This document shows positions 7,168-14,960 of a DNA stretch of 31,148 bases, one piece after another. Position numbers and translations under genes: made by a program. A model generated the notes under the pieces. It had not been told where the DNA came from. It did not search any database and was given only the letters and a program-made list of their open reading frames with translations. The stretch comes from Nocardioidaceae bacterium (GTDB lineage Bacteria > Actinomycetota > Actinomycetes > Propionibacteriales > Nocardioidaceae). Numbering within the stretch: position 1 is the first letter of the stretch; every line of letters begins with the position of its first letter. The stretch covers positions 1 to 31,148 of the forward strand of contig JACJWW010000019.1 of NCBI GenBank assembly GCA_020636935.1. Reading direction: 5' to 3'.

Positions 7168-9786
7168 ATGACCACCAGCGCACCTGACCCAACCGGAGCG
7201 AGCCCATCGACGACACCAGGCGGCGTACCTGAGCGGCCGGCTCTTGAGGGCTTGGAGGGCAAGTGGTCGGCCATCTGGAAGGCCAATGACACCTATCGCT
7301 TCGACCGCACCAAGTCACGCGCCGAGGTCTACTCGATCGACACCCCTCCGCCGACGGTCAGCGGCAGCCTGCACGTAGGCCATGTCTTCTCTTACACCCA
7401 CACGGATCTGATCGCCCGTTACCAGCGGATGACTGGCAAGAGCGTCTTCTATCCGATGGGATGGGATGACAACGGCCTGCCAACCGAGCGGAGGGTGCAG
7501 AACTATTTCGGCGTCAGGTGCGACCCCTCCCTGCATTACGATCCGGACTTCACCCCGCCGACCAAGCCGGACCCCAAGAAGCAGATCGCAATCAGCCGGC
7601 CGAACTTCATCGAGTTGTGCGAACAACTCGTCGAAGAAGACGAGAAGGCCTTCGAAGCCCTGTGGCGCACGCTCGGCCTCTCAGTCGATTGGACCCAGAC
7701 CTACACCACGATTGGCGACAAGTCCCGCAAGGTCAGCCAGACTGCGTTCCTGCGCAATCTCGCTCGAGGCGAGGCCTACCTCCAAGAAGCCCCCACGCTA
7801 TGGGATATCACCTTCCAGACCGCCGTGGCCCAAGCAGAGTTGGAGGCCCGGGAGTACCCCGGTGCCTATCACAAGGTCGCCTTCCACAAGCCTGACGGAG
7901 AGCCGGTCCATATCGAGACCACTCGCCCCGAACTCATCCCTGCCGTCGTTGCCCTGATTGCCCACCCCGATGATGAGCGCTACCAGTCGCTCTTCGGCCA
8001 CACTGTGACCAGCCCGGTTTTCGGCGTGGAGGTGCCGGTCTTGGCGCACGAGGCTGCCGAGCCCGACAAGGGCGCGGGGATCGCCATGTGTTGTACCTTC
8101 GGTGACCTCACCGATGTGCAATGGTGGCGCGAACTCAACCTACCGGTGCGGACCGTGATCGGGCGCGATGGAAGGTTGCACCGTGAGCGCCCCGATTGGC
8201 TGAGCAATGAGGCAACCACGGGGGCATACGACCAGCTCGCAGGCAAGACCACCTTCTCTGCACGAGAGGCGATGGTCAACCTGCTCCGGGAGTCCGGCGA
8301 TCTAGCTGGTGACCCCACCCCGACCCAGCGGATGACCAACTTCTATGAAAAGGGCGACAAGCCCTTGGAAATCGTCTCGACCCGCCAGTGGTACATCAAG
8401 AACGGCGGTCGTGACGAGCAACTTCGCCAGGCACTGATCCGCCGTGGTGATGAGATCACCTGGATCCCCACCCACATGTTGCATCGCTATGACAACTGGG
8501 TCGGGGGCCTCAACGGTGACTGGTTGATCTCACGCCAGCGATTCTTCGGGATCCCGTTCCCGGTCTGGTACGCACTCGATGATGAAGGCGAACCCGACTA
8601 CGATCACCCGATCCTGCCCTCACAAGCTGAGCTTCCGGTCGATCCGTCAAGTGATGCGCCAAAGGGGTACGACGAAGCTCAACGAGGCCAACCCAAGGGC
8701 TTCATCGGCGATCCTGACGTGATGGACACCTGGGCAACCTCATCACTGACCCCGCACATCGCTGGGGGTTGGGAGACCGACCCCGACCTGTGGCAGCGTG
8801 TTTATCCGATGGATCTGTGCACTCACGCGCATGACATCATCCGCACCTGGTTGTTCAGCCGCGTCGTACGCGCCAACTTCGAAGACAACACCGTGCCCTG
8901 GACTCATGCGATGATCTCCGGCTTCATCGTGGATCCAGATCGCAAGAAGATGAGCAAGTCCAAGGGCAATGTGGTCGTGCCCACAGAGATCCTGGACAAG
9001 TTCGGCGCCGATGCGGTGCGTTGGCGAGCAGCAATCGCCCGCTCTGGTCTTGACTCGCCCTTCGATGAGACGCAAATGAAGGTCGGTCGCAGACTGGCCC
9101 TCAAGGTGCTCAACGTGGCCAAATTCGCGCTCGGCAATGTCGGAGCCCGCAGCCTGGATCCGGCAGACGTGGCCCACCGTGTCGATTGCGCGTTGATGGG
9201 TCGCCTGGCCAACACCATCAATGACGCAACTGCAGCGTTCGATGCCTACGACTACACCAGCGCCCTGGAGGTCACCGAGAAATTCTTCTGGGACTTCTGT
9301 GATGACTATGTCGAGCTGGTGAAGGAGCGCGCATACGGCGACGATCCGCTCGGAGCGGCATCGGCCAAGGCTGCGCTGGCGATCTCCCTGCACAACGTGT
9401 TGCGCCTGCTGGCCCCCTTCCTCCCCTATGCCACTGAAGAAGCTTGGTCTTGGGTCTGGGAAGGATCGGTGCATCAGCAGGAGTGGCCGCTGGCGACCTC
9501 CCTGGGCGCGGCCGCAGCCACTGACCCGGCCATCCTTACCGCTGTTGGCGAAGTACTGGCCGGCATCCGTGGCGCCAAGTCGACCGCAAAGGTGACGCAG
9601 CGCACCCCCGTTGTAGCCATCAAGGTGAGCGCCTCTGCTGCAGTCTTGGACGCTGTCAAGAGCGCCGCCGATGATCTGAATGCGGTCGGCACGATCACCG
9701 GAGAGTGGGAGTTGGTCGAAGCCGAAGGACCGATTGAGGTCAGGGCAACCCTGGGTGAGCCGCCGGTGAAGAAGCCGCGCGCTTAA
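7168..9786 (+). CDS. valS: Valyl-tRNA synthetase
   Basis: Class I aminoacyl-tRNA synthetase that charges tRNA-Val; 872 aa. Visible: the HIGH variant HVGH (69-72), the WDDNGLPTERRVQ segment shared with ValS/IleS/LeuS, an inserted editing domain containing ETTRPELIPAVVALIAHP, the KMSKS loop (594-598, within KKMSKSKGNVV) and an anticodon-binding domain. The editing domain and the lack of a C-terminal coiled-coil arm resemble the second ValS type known from archaea, spirochaetes and some actinobacteria rather than the E. coli-like form; that is from memory and should be tested. The ATG at 7168 has no Shine-Dalgarno but a promoter-like -10 eight bases before it. The stop TAA overlaps that of the convergent clpX. 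Confidence 0.97.
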   Translation: MTTSAPDPTGASPSTTPGGVPERPALEGLEGKWSAIWKANDTYRFDRTKSRAEVYSIDTPPPTVSGSLHVGHVFSYTHTDLIARYQRMTGKSVFYPMGWDDNGLPTERRVQNYFGVRCDPSLHYDPDFTPPTKPDPKKQIAISRPNFIELCEQLVEEDEKAFEALWRTLGLSVDWTQTYTTIGDKSRKVSQTAFLRNLARGEAYLQEAPTLWDITFQTAVAQAELEAREYPGAYHKVAFHKPDGEPVHIETTRPELIPAVVALIAHPDDERYQSLFGHTVTSPVFGVEVPVLAHEAAEPDKGAGIAMCCTFGDLTDVQWWRELNLPVRTVIGRDGRLHRERPDWLSNEATTGAYDQLAGKTTFSAREAMVNLLRESGDLAGDPTPTQRMTNFYEKGDKPLEIVSTRQWYIKNGGRDEQLRQALIRRGDEITWIPTHMLHRYDNWVGGLNGDWLISRQRFFGIPFPVWYALDDEGEPDYDHPILPSQAELPVDPSSDAPKGYDEAQRGQPKGFIGDPDVMDTWATSSLTPHIAGGWETDPDLWQRVYPMDLCTHAHDIIRTWLFSRVVRANFEDNTVPWTHAMISGFIVDPDRKKMSKSKGNVVVPTEILDKFGADAVRWRAAIARSGLDSPFDETQMKVGRRLALKVLNVAKFALGNVGARSLDPADVAHRVDCALMGRLANTINDATAAFDAYDYTSALEVTEKFFWDFCDDYVELVKERAYGDDPLGAASAKAALAISLHNVLRLLAPFLPYATEEAWSWVWEGSVHQQEWPLATSLGAAAATDPAILTAVGEVLAGIRGAKSTAKVTQRTPVVAIKVSASAAVLDAVKSAADDLNAVGTITGEWELVEAEGPIEVRATLGEPPVKKPRA

Positions 9787-9790
9787 GCGC
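9779..9790. repeat. 12-bp palindrome over the overlapping valS and clpX stop codons
   Basis: GCGCTTAAGCGC is a perfect palindrome whose central TTAA supplies TAA to valS on the plus strand (9784-9786) and TAA to clpX on the minus strand (9785-9783). The two convergent genes therefore share two bases and leave no room for a separate terminator. Confidence 0.85.
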
Positions 9791-11060
9791 TCTTCTTCTT
9801 CGGCTGCCGACTCTCCAAGATCGGAGAAGCCCCTTCGGACACCGTCTCGCGGGACACGATCACCTTGGCGACGTCTGGCTGCGAGGGCACGTCATACATC
9901 ACATTCAGGAGTGCTTCCTCGATGATGGCCCGCAGGCCGCGGGCGCCGGTACCTCGATCCAGAGCCTTCTCGGCGATGGCCTCGATGGACTCTGCTGTGA
10001 ACTCCAGCTCAATGTCGTCAAGCTCGAAAAGACGCTGGTATTGCTTGACCAAAGCATTCTTGGGCTCGGTGAGGATCTGAATCAACGCTTCGCGATCGAG
10101 CTTGTTGACGCTGGCGATCAAAGGAAGCCGCCCGATGAACTCGGGGATCAAGCCGAACTTCACCAGATCTTCTGGTCTGACCTTGCTGAACATCTCATCG
10201 GCATCAGCATCGGCGGACTCTTGCACCTCAGCGGTGAAGCCCAGGGTCTTCTTGCCGATCCGCTGCTCCACGATGTGTTCCAAACCGGCAAAGGCACCGC
10301 CAACCACGAACAACACATTGGTGGTGTCGATCTGGATGAATTCCTGATGCGGATGCTTGCGACCACCTTGAGGTGGCACTGAGGCTTGGGTGCCTTCAAG
10401 GATCTTGAGCAGCGCCTGCTGCACTCCCTCACCGGAGACATCCCTGGTGATCGATGGGTTCTCGGCCTTGCGCGCGACCTTGTCGATCTCATCGATATAG
10501 ATGATGCCGGTCTCTGCGCGCTTGACGTCGTAGTCAGCTGCCTGGATCAGCTTCAAGAGGATGTTCTCGACATCCTCGCCGACATAGCCTGCCTCAGTGA
10601 GCGCAGTGGCATCGGCCATCGCGAAGGGCACATTCAACATCCTGGCCAGAGTCTGGGCCAGATAGGTCTTGCCGCACCCGGTCGGGCCGATCAACAAGAT
10701 ATTGGACTTGGCGACCTCGACACCTTCGTCTCGCCCCTTCGAGGTGGAAGCACTGCCGCTGACACCTGCTTGGACGCGCTTGTAGTGGTTGTAGACCGCG
10801 ACCGCGAGCGACTTCTTGGCGGTGGACTGCCCAATCACATAGGAGTTGAGGAAGTCGAAGATCTCCCGAGGCTTGGGCAGCTCATCGAGGGAGACCTCTT
10901 CGTTTTCGTTGAGCTCCTCCTCAATGATCTCATTGCACAGGTCAATGCATTCGTCACAGATGTAGACACCTGGGCCAGCAATCAACTTCTTGACTTGCTT
11001 TTGACTCTTCCCGCAAAAGGAACATTTGAGGAGGTCGCCTCCGTCACCGATTCTCGCCAC
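9783..11060 (-). CDS. clpX: ATP-dependent Clp protease ATP-binding subunit ClpX
   Basis: AAA+ unfoldase that feeds tagged or damaged proteins to the ClpP1P2 peptidase. Domain order in the 425-aa protein: N-terminal zinc-binding domain with Cys13, Cys16, Cys35 and Cys38; Walker A GPTGCGKT (125-132); pore loop GYVG (158-161); Walker B IIYIDE (186-191); an RKH-type loop (GGRKHPHQEF); sensor and small AAA+ domain to the end. The start is GTG at 11060 with AAAGGAG about nine bases upstream. It lies downstream of clpP1-clpP2 on the same strand after a 128-bp gap, so it may have its own promoter. The length is slightly above the usual 415-425, with a short acidic/basic tail. Confidence 0.98.
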   Translation of the reverse strand: MARIGDGGDLLKCSFCGKSQKQVKKLIAGPGVYICDECIDLCNEIIEEELNENEEVSLDELPKPREIFDFLNSYVIGQSTAKKSLAVAVYNHYKRVQAGVSGSASTSKGRDEGVEVAKSNILLIGPTGCGKTYLAQTLARMLNVPFAMADATALTEAGYVGEDVENILLKLIQAADYDVKRAETGIIYIDEIDKVARKAENPSITRDVSGEGVQQALLKILEGTQASVPPQGGRKHPHQEFIQIDTTNVLFVVGGAFAGLEHIVEQRIGKKTLGFTAEVQESADADADEMFSKVRPEDLVKFGLIPEFIGRLPLIASVNKLDREALIQILTEPKNALVKQYQRLFELDDIELEFTAESIEAIAEKALDRGTGARGLRAIIEEALLNVMYDVPSQPDVAKVIVSRETVSEGASPILESRQPKKKSA

Positions 11061-11188
11061 GGACAGCTACTCCTTTCTGTGTCGAAGGATTTTCAATCGC
11101 CTGTTTCACCTGACCGTACCCCGCAATCATGGATTTCGCTGCTGTTGACACGACACCACGTGCTGGGTCAGTCAGGTGCCCGGACTCG

Positions 11189-11794
11189 TCAGACTGCCGC
11201 GACCGCCTTGCGCGACTCGAGGATGGCATCTAGGAGGCCATATTCAACTGCTTGCTCGGCGGTGAGGATCTTGTCGCGTTCGATGTCGCGGCTGACCTCT
11301 TCGATCGAACGCCCTGAATGGTCGGCGATCATCTTCTCCAGCAACTCCCGCATCCGCAAGATCTCATTTGCCTGGATCTCGATGTCCGAGGACTGCCCAT
11401 AGGTGCCTTCGGTGTAAGGCTGATGGATCAGGATCCGACTGTTGGGCAGCGCCAACCTCTTGCCCGGCGCACCTGCCGCGAGCAGGATGGCCGCGGCTGA
11501 AGCCGCCTGCCCCAGACAAACCGTCTGCACATCTGGCTGGATGAAGTTCATCGTGTCGTAGATGGCTGTCATCGCGGTAAAGGAGCCACCTGGGGAGTTG
11601 ATATAGATCTGGATGTCACGCGAGGGGTCCATGGACTCCAGGCACAGCAATTGCGCCATCACTGCATTGGCGATGTCGTCGCTGATCGGGGTACCGAGGA
11701 AGATGATCCGATCCTCAAAGAGCTTGGCATAGGGATCGATCCGACGGATGCCATAGGAGGTGCGCTCTTCCCACTGCGGGATGTAGTAGTTCAT
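11189..11794 (-). CDS. clpP2: ATP-dependent Clp protease proteolytic subunit ClpP2
   Basis: Serine peptidase subunit (201 aa) that in actinobacteria assembles with ClpP1 into the mixed ClpP1P2 tetradecamer. The catalytic Ser99 lies in CLGQAASAAA, His124 in RILIHQPYTEG, and the acidic residue lies in the IERDKILTAE segment. The GQAAS and LIHQPYTEG signatures match ClpP2 (Rv2460c) rather than ClpP1. The ATG at 11794 follows the clpP1 stop after two bases and has AAGAAGGA upstream, so translation is probably coupled. Confidence 0.96.
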   Translation of the reverse strand: MNYYIPQWEERTSYGIRRIDPYAKLFEDRIIFLGTPISDDIANAVMAQLLCLESMDPSRDIQIYINSPGGSFTAMTAIYDTMNFIQPDVQTVCLGQAASAAAILLAAGAPGKRLALPNSRILIHQPYTEGTYGQSSDIEIQANEILRMRELLEKMIADHSGRSIEEVSRDIERDKILTAEQAVEYGLLDAILESRKAVAAV

Positions 11795-11796
11795 GT

Positions 11797-12429
11797 TCAG
11801 TCCTTCTTGTGGGCAGGGCGCCCTTGGTCGGCGGCCTCGCGGGCGCTGGTGATCACGTGATCGATGAAGCCGTATTCCTTGGCCTGCGCGGCAGTGAACC
11901 AGCGATCTCGGTCGGCATCTTGCTCCACCTGGTCAAGCGACTGGCCCGTGTGCTCGGAGATGAGCTCGAAGAGCACCTTCTTGATGTGCAAGGACTGCTG
12001 TGCCTGGATCTTGATGTCCGAAGCCGACCCCCCCATGCCGCCCGATGGCTGATGCATCATGATGCGCGCGTGAGGAAGTGCATAGCGCTTGCCCGGCGCG
12101 CCCGCGCACAACAGGAACTGCCCCATTGAGGCTGCCAAGCCCATCGCAACCGTTGCCACATCATTTGGGATGTAGTTCATCGTGTCGTAGATGGCCATGC
12201 CGGAGTCGACCGAACCACCCGGACTGTTGATGTGCAAGAAGATGTCGGCGTCAGGGTCTTCAGCCGAGAGCAGCAGGAGTTGGGCGCAGATGGCGTTGGC
12301 GTTTTGGTCACGCACTTCTGATCCCAAGAACACGATCCGCTCACGCAGGAGTCGTTGATAGATGTGGTCGTCGAGGCCGTAGCCAACCGGCCCGCCATTC
12401 ATCTGGGGAGCTGTGTAGTTCGCAGTCAC
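11797..12429 (-). CDS. clpP1: ATP-dependent Clp protease proteolytic subunit ClpP1
   Basis: Partner of ClpP2 in the actinobacterial Clp core. The catalytic segments are MGLAASMG (Ser), ARIMMHQPSGG (His) and DADRDRWFTA (acidic), matching ClpP1 (Rv2461c). Start choice is uncertain. The longest reading begins at TTG 12489 (230 aa) but has no ribosome site, and it would cover what looks like regulatory DNA. I prefer GTG 12429 (210 aa), which has a TAACGT -10 box seven bases upstream; ATG 12402 (201 aa) matches the M. tuberculosis length best. With GTG 12429 the nucleophile is Ser101 and the His is 126. The gene follows tig on the same strand. Confidence 0.93.
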   Translation of the reverse strand: MTANYTAPQMNGGPVGYGLDDHIYQRLLRERIVFLGSEVRDQNANAICAQLLLLSAEDPDADIFLHINSPGGSVDSGMAIYDTMNYIPNDVATVAMGLAASMGQFLLCAGAPGKRYALPHARIMMHQPSGGMGGSASDIKIQAQQSLHIKKVLFELISEHTGQSLDQVEQDADRDRWFTAAQAKEYGFIDHVITSAREAADQGRPAHKKD

Positions 12430-12436
12430 CTGCACG

Positions 12437-12442
12437 ACGTTA
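12437..12442 (-). promoter_or_regulatory. Candidate leaderless -10 box of clpP1
   Basis: TAACGT on the minus strand ends seven bases before the in-frame GTG at 12429. No -35 of good quality stands at 16-18 bases (GTGGAA at 17), which would suit an activator-dependent promoter. If real, the TTG-initiated longer ClpP1 is wrong. Confidence 0.4.
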
Positions 12443-12480
12443 GACGCAGCGGGCGACAATTCCACGCCAAAATGGGTGGT

Positions 12481-12494
12481 GTTCGCCAACAGCA
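12481..12494. promoter_or_regulatory. Possible ClgR operator upstream of clpP1
   Basis: GTTCGC-N5-GCA on the plus strand is one mismatch from the GTTCGC-N5-GCG motif I recall for the actinobacterial activator ClgR, which controls clpP genes in Streptomyces and relatives. It lies about 40 bases upstream of the candidate -10 box, between tig and clpP1. The motif is recalled from the literature and was not searched genome-wide. Confidence 0.35.
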
Positions 12495-12509
12495 GAAGGA
12501 GGGCTGGGC

Positions 12510-13868
12510 CTACTCCTGCGACTCCGCTGCCTCAGGCTCCCCAATCGACCCATCTGCCTTGAGATTGGCCAAGTCCACAGGATTGCCCGCTGCATCCTTG
12601 ACCGTCACGGTCTCAACGACAGAGGCCAATGCCTTGCCACGTGCGACCTCAGCAGCCATGTCAGGCAGATGGTTGTGCTCGATCATGTGCTGGATGAACT
12701 CTTGGGGATTCTGGCCGGACTGCTGGGAGCGACGCATCAGGTGCTGGGTCAACTCCTCCTGGGAAACCTCAATCTCGCCATCCTTGACCAGTTGATCGAG
12801 CAAGAACTGTGAGGCAATGCTGTCGCGGACGCGCTTTTCAAGCTCAGCATCGAACTCATCGATGGTCTGCTCCTGGTCGTCAAGGAATTGCTCCATGGTC
12901 ATACCCGACATGGCGACCTGTTGCTCCAACTCCTGCTTGCGGCCAGCCAGCTCAGCACTCACCAACTCTTCAGGCAGCGGAATCTCGACTTCGTCAAGCA
13001 ACTGCTCGAGTACGGCGTCACGGGCTTCAGCGGCCTGCTCCAGACGCTTGCCGCCAGCCAGCCTGGTCTCGATGTCGGCACGCAACTCGGCAACGGTGTC
13101 GAACTCGGAGGCCAACTGAGCAAACTCGTCATCGACCTCAGGCAATTCGCGCTCACGCACCGCATTGACCTTGACGTGGATGTCAACACTCTCGCCGGCC
13201 ATGGCGCCACCGGCCAGTTCGGAGGTGAAATCGGCCTCTTCTCCGGCCTTGAGCCCGGTGACAGCTTCATCGAGCCCGTCGAGGCCGAAACCGGCCCCCA
13301 CGACATAGGACTGGTTGCTGGCCTCGCCGCCCTCCACGGTCTCACCGTCTTGTGAGGCAAGCAGATCAATCAGGAGATCATCATCTGCGGCTGCCGCGCG
13401 ATCAACTTCCTTGAAGGTGGCGAAGCGCCCGCGCAGGTGCTCGAGTTGTTCGTCGACATCAGCCTCGGTGACCTCGGCATTGGCTACTTCCACGGTCATC
13501 GCGTCGTGGGCCGGCACCTTGATCTCCGGACGTACGTCGACCGTTGCGGTGAACTCCAAGGCACCGTCTTCGTCGAGTTTGGTCACCTCGATCTCGGGTT
13601 GACCAATCGGCAGCAGGTCGTTGTCCTGGAGCGCCTGCACGTAGAGATTCGGCAGCGCTTCATTGATCGCCTGGTCGACGACGGCTCCACGACCGACCTG
13701 TCGATCGATGACCGCCGGGGGCACCTTGCCCTTGCGGAAGCCGGGGATGTTCACCTGCTTGGCAATCGCCTTGTAGGCGGCATCAAAGCTCGGCTTGAGG
13801 TCCTCGGCAGGCACCTCAACGGTCATCTTGGCGCGGGTGGGACTCAGCGTCTCGACGGCGCTCTTCAC
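12510..13868 (-). CDS. tig: Trigger factor, ribosome-associated chaperone and peptidyl-prolyl isomerase
   Basis: Chaperone that binds near the ribosome exit tunnel and shields nascent chains. The 452-aa protein has the N-terminal ribosome-binding domain with the signature GFRKGKVP (43-50), an FKBP-like isomerase domain (about 160-245, including VVGAGFGLDGLDEAVTGLKAG) and a helical C-terminal arm domain, ending in an acidic tail (ADGSIGEPEAAESQE) common in actinobacterial versions. The start is GTG 13868 with AAGGAG eight bases upstream. Lying directly upstream of clpP1-clpP2-clpX, it completes the standard folding and degradation cluster, with a 20-base gap from its stop to the longest possible clpP1. 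Confidence 0.97.
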   Translation of the reverse strand: MKSAVETLSPTRAKMTVEVPAEDLKPSFDAAYKAIAKQVNIPGFRKGKVPPAVIDRQVGRGAVVDQAINEALPNLYVQALQDNDLLPIGQPEIEVTKLDEDGALEFTATVDVRPEIKVPAHDAMTVEVANAEVTEADVDEQLEHLRGRFATFKEVDRAAAADDDLLIDLLASQDGETVEGGEASNQSYVVGAGFGLDGLDEAVTGLKAGEEADFTSELAGGAMAGESVDIHVKVNAVRERELPEVDDEFAQLASEFDTVAELRADIETRLAGGKRLEQAAEARDAVLEQLLDEVEIPLPEELVSAELAGRKQELEQQVAMSGMTMEQFLDDQEQTIDEFDAELEKRVRDSIASQFLLDQLVKDGEIEVSQEELTQHLMRRSQQSGQNPQEFIQHMIEHNHLPDMAAEVARGKALASVVETVTVKDAAGNPVDLANLKADGSIGEPEAAESQE

Positions 13869-13908
13869 AGACGTACTCCTTGATCATGGGATGCCAACAA
13901 GCGTTGGG

Positions 13909-13981
13909 TCGGGGCGACAGGACTCGAACCTGCGGTCTCCTGCTCCCAAAGCAGGCGCGCTAGCCACTACGCTACGCCCCG
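13909..13981 (-). tRNA. tRNA-Pro (anticodon UGG)
   Basis: On the minus strand the acceptor arm CGGGGCG pairs fully with CGCCCCG, followed by discriminator A. The anticodon arm is CCTGC-TTTGGGA-GCAGG with TGG at 34-36, and the T arm contains GGTTCGAGTCC. Length is 73 nt without CCA; the genome continues CCCAA, so CCA must be added after transcription. It lies 40 bases upstream of tig and 26 bases downstream of tRNA-Gly on the same strand. Confidence 0.95.
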
Positions 13982-13982
13982 T

Positions 13983-14006
13983 AAAGTGCCCGATTCAGGG
14001 CACTTT
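13983..14006 (-). repeat. Perfect 9-bp hairpin filling the spacer between tRNA-Gly and tRNA-Pro
   Basis: AAAGTGCCC (13983-13991) and GGGCACTTT (13998-14006) are exact reverse complements around a 6-nt loop. The hairpin takes up 24 of the 26 bases between the two tRNAs. It could be a terminator whose stem ends in TTT, or a processing structure holding the tRNA ends apart. Confidence 0.75.
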
Positions 14007-14007
14007 G

Positions 14008-14078
14008 AGCGGATGACGGGAATCGAACCCGCGTAATCAGTTTGGAAGACTGAGGCTCTACCATTGAGCTACATCCGC
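14008..14078 (-). tRNA. tRNA-Gly (anticodon UCC)
   Basis: The minus strand reads GCGGATG at the 5' end, pairing with CATCCGC at the 3' end, with discriminator T. The D arm contains GCTC-AATGGTA-GAGC, the anticodon arm is TCAGT-CTTCCAA-ACTGA with TCC at 34-36, and the T arm contains GGTTCGATTCC. Length is 71 nt without CCA. It is the first of two tRNAs preceding tig, probably co-transcribed with tRNA-Pro. Confidence 0.95.
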
Positions 14079-14138
14079 CTGCCTGCCCACATGGACAAGC
14101 ACGGGATATCGTGCCACAGCGCAGCACCCGAACCCAAT

Positions 14139-14960
14139 TCAGCCCTGCCAACTGGACCGCTTGCGCTGACAGTTGGGACACCAAAAGCTGTTGCGGCCCG
14201 CCAAGTTCTCTGTCTTGACGATGCTGCCGCACCGGAAACATTCCAGCCCCGCTCGGCGATAAACATAGACCTCGCCACCGTGATCATCGACCCGAGGATC
14301 GCGCCCCATGGACTCTGGAGTGTGCTCGGGGAGCACCGTGTCAATCCTGCCCAGCCGCACCCCTTCCTGCATCAAGCCCACCAGGTCTTCCCAGATGGCC
14401 TGAAACTGCTTGCGCCTCAACAGCTTGCCCGGCCGTAGTGGGTGGATCCGTTGTCGGAACAAGACTTCGGCCCGATAGACATTTCCGACACCAGACACAA
14501 CTGATTGATCCATCAACAACTCGCCGATTGGGCGATTGCTCGTCCGAATCCGAGTCCAAGCCGAGTCGGGCACCGAGTCGACTCGCAATGGATCTGGCCC
14601 AAGACGGGCCAGGATTTCAGCTCGCTCAGGCTCAGTGATCAAACGACAAGTCGTGGCCCCACGCAGGTCGGCTGAGGTGACCCCGTTGTCAATCCGAAGC
14701 CGCACCTGACCGATCGGTTCGGCAAGGGGAGCGAAGTCCAACCGCCCGATCAGGCCCAAGTGGATGTGGATCAGGTCGCCACGACCGAAGTTGATGAACA
14801 AATGCTTTCCGGCAGATTCGGCCCCCACCAGCTCCCGACCGTCCAGAAGTTGAGCTGCTGTTGCGAACTTCCCTTGGGGACTCGAAACCCGCACCGGCTG
14901 CCCGGCGAAGGTCGCAGTGATTTCGTTGGCCAGCCGTAGAAGTACGTGCCCTTCAGGCAT
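14139..14960 (-). CDS. Fpg/Nei-family DNA glycosylase/AP lyase (Rv2464c-like)
   Basis: Base-excision repair enzyme that removes oxidised bases and cleaves the resulting site by beta elimination. The 273-aa reading begins MPEGH, giving the catalytic Pro2 and Glu3; Lys52 lies in AGKHLF, the helix-two-turn-helix is SVVSGVGNVYRAEVLF, and a C-terminal zinc finger has Cys241, Cys244, Cys261 and Cys264. The MPEGH N-terminus and the link to rpiB match Rv2464c (Nei2-like) better than MutM. I choose ATG 14960 because the proline after the initiator Met is catalytic; upstream in-frame starts would destroy this. It overlaps the end of rpiB by eight bases (ATGCCTGA). Confidence 0.94.
   Translation of the reverse strand: MPEGHVLLRLANEITATFAGQPVRVSSPQGKFATAAQLLDGRELVGAESAGKHLFINFGRGDLIHIHLGLIGRLDFAPLAEPIGQVRLRIDNGVTSADLRGATTCRLITEPERAEILARLGPDPLRVDSVPDSAWTRIRTSNRPIGELLMDQSVVSGVGNVYRAEVLFRQRIHPLRPGKLLRRKQFQAIWEDLVGLMQEGVRLGRIDTVLPEHTPESMGRDPRVDDHGGEVYVYRRAGLECFRCGSIVKTENLAGRNSFWCPNCQRKRSSWQG

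Noticed and set aside
8743..9474. 243-codon open frame on the minus strand inside valS
   Set aside because: It lies opposite the KMSKS and anticodon domain of valS and has no recognisable motif.
10386..11402. 338-codon open frame on the plus strand
   Set aside because: It is antisense to clpX and the end of clpP2, low in complexity and without domains.
14099..14114. GCACG-N6-CGTGC inverted repeat between the glycosylase gene and tRNA-Gly
   Set aside because: Five base pairs only and no T-run; too weak to call a terminator or operator.
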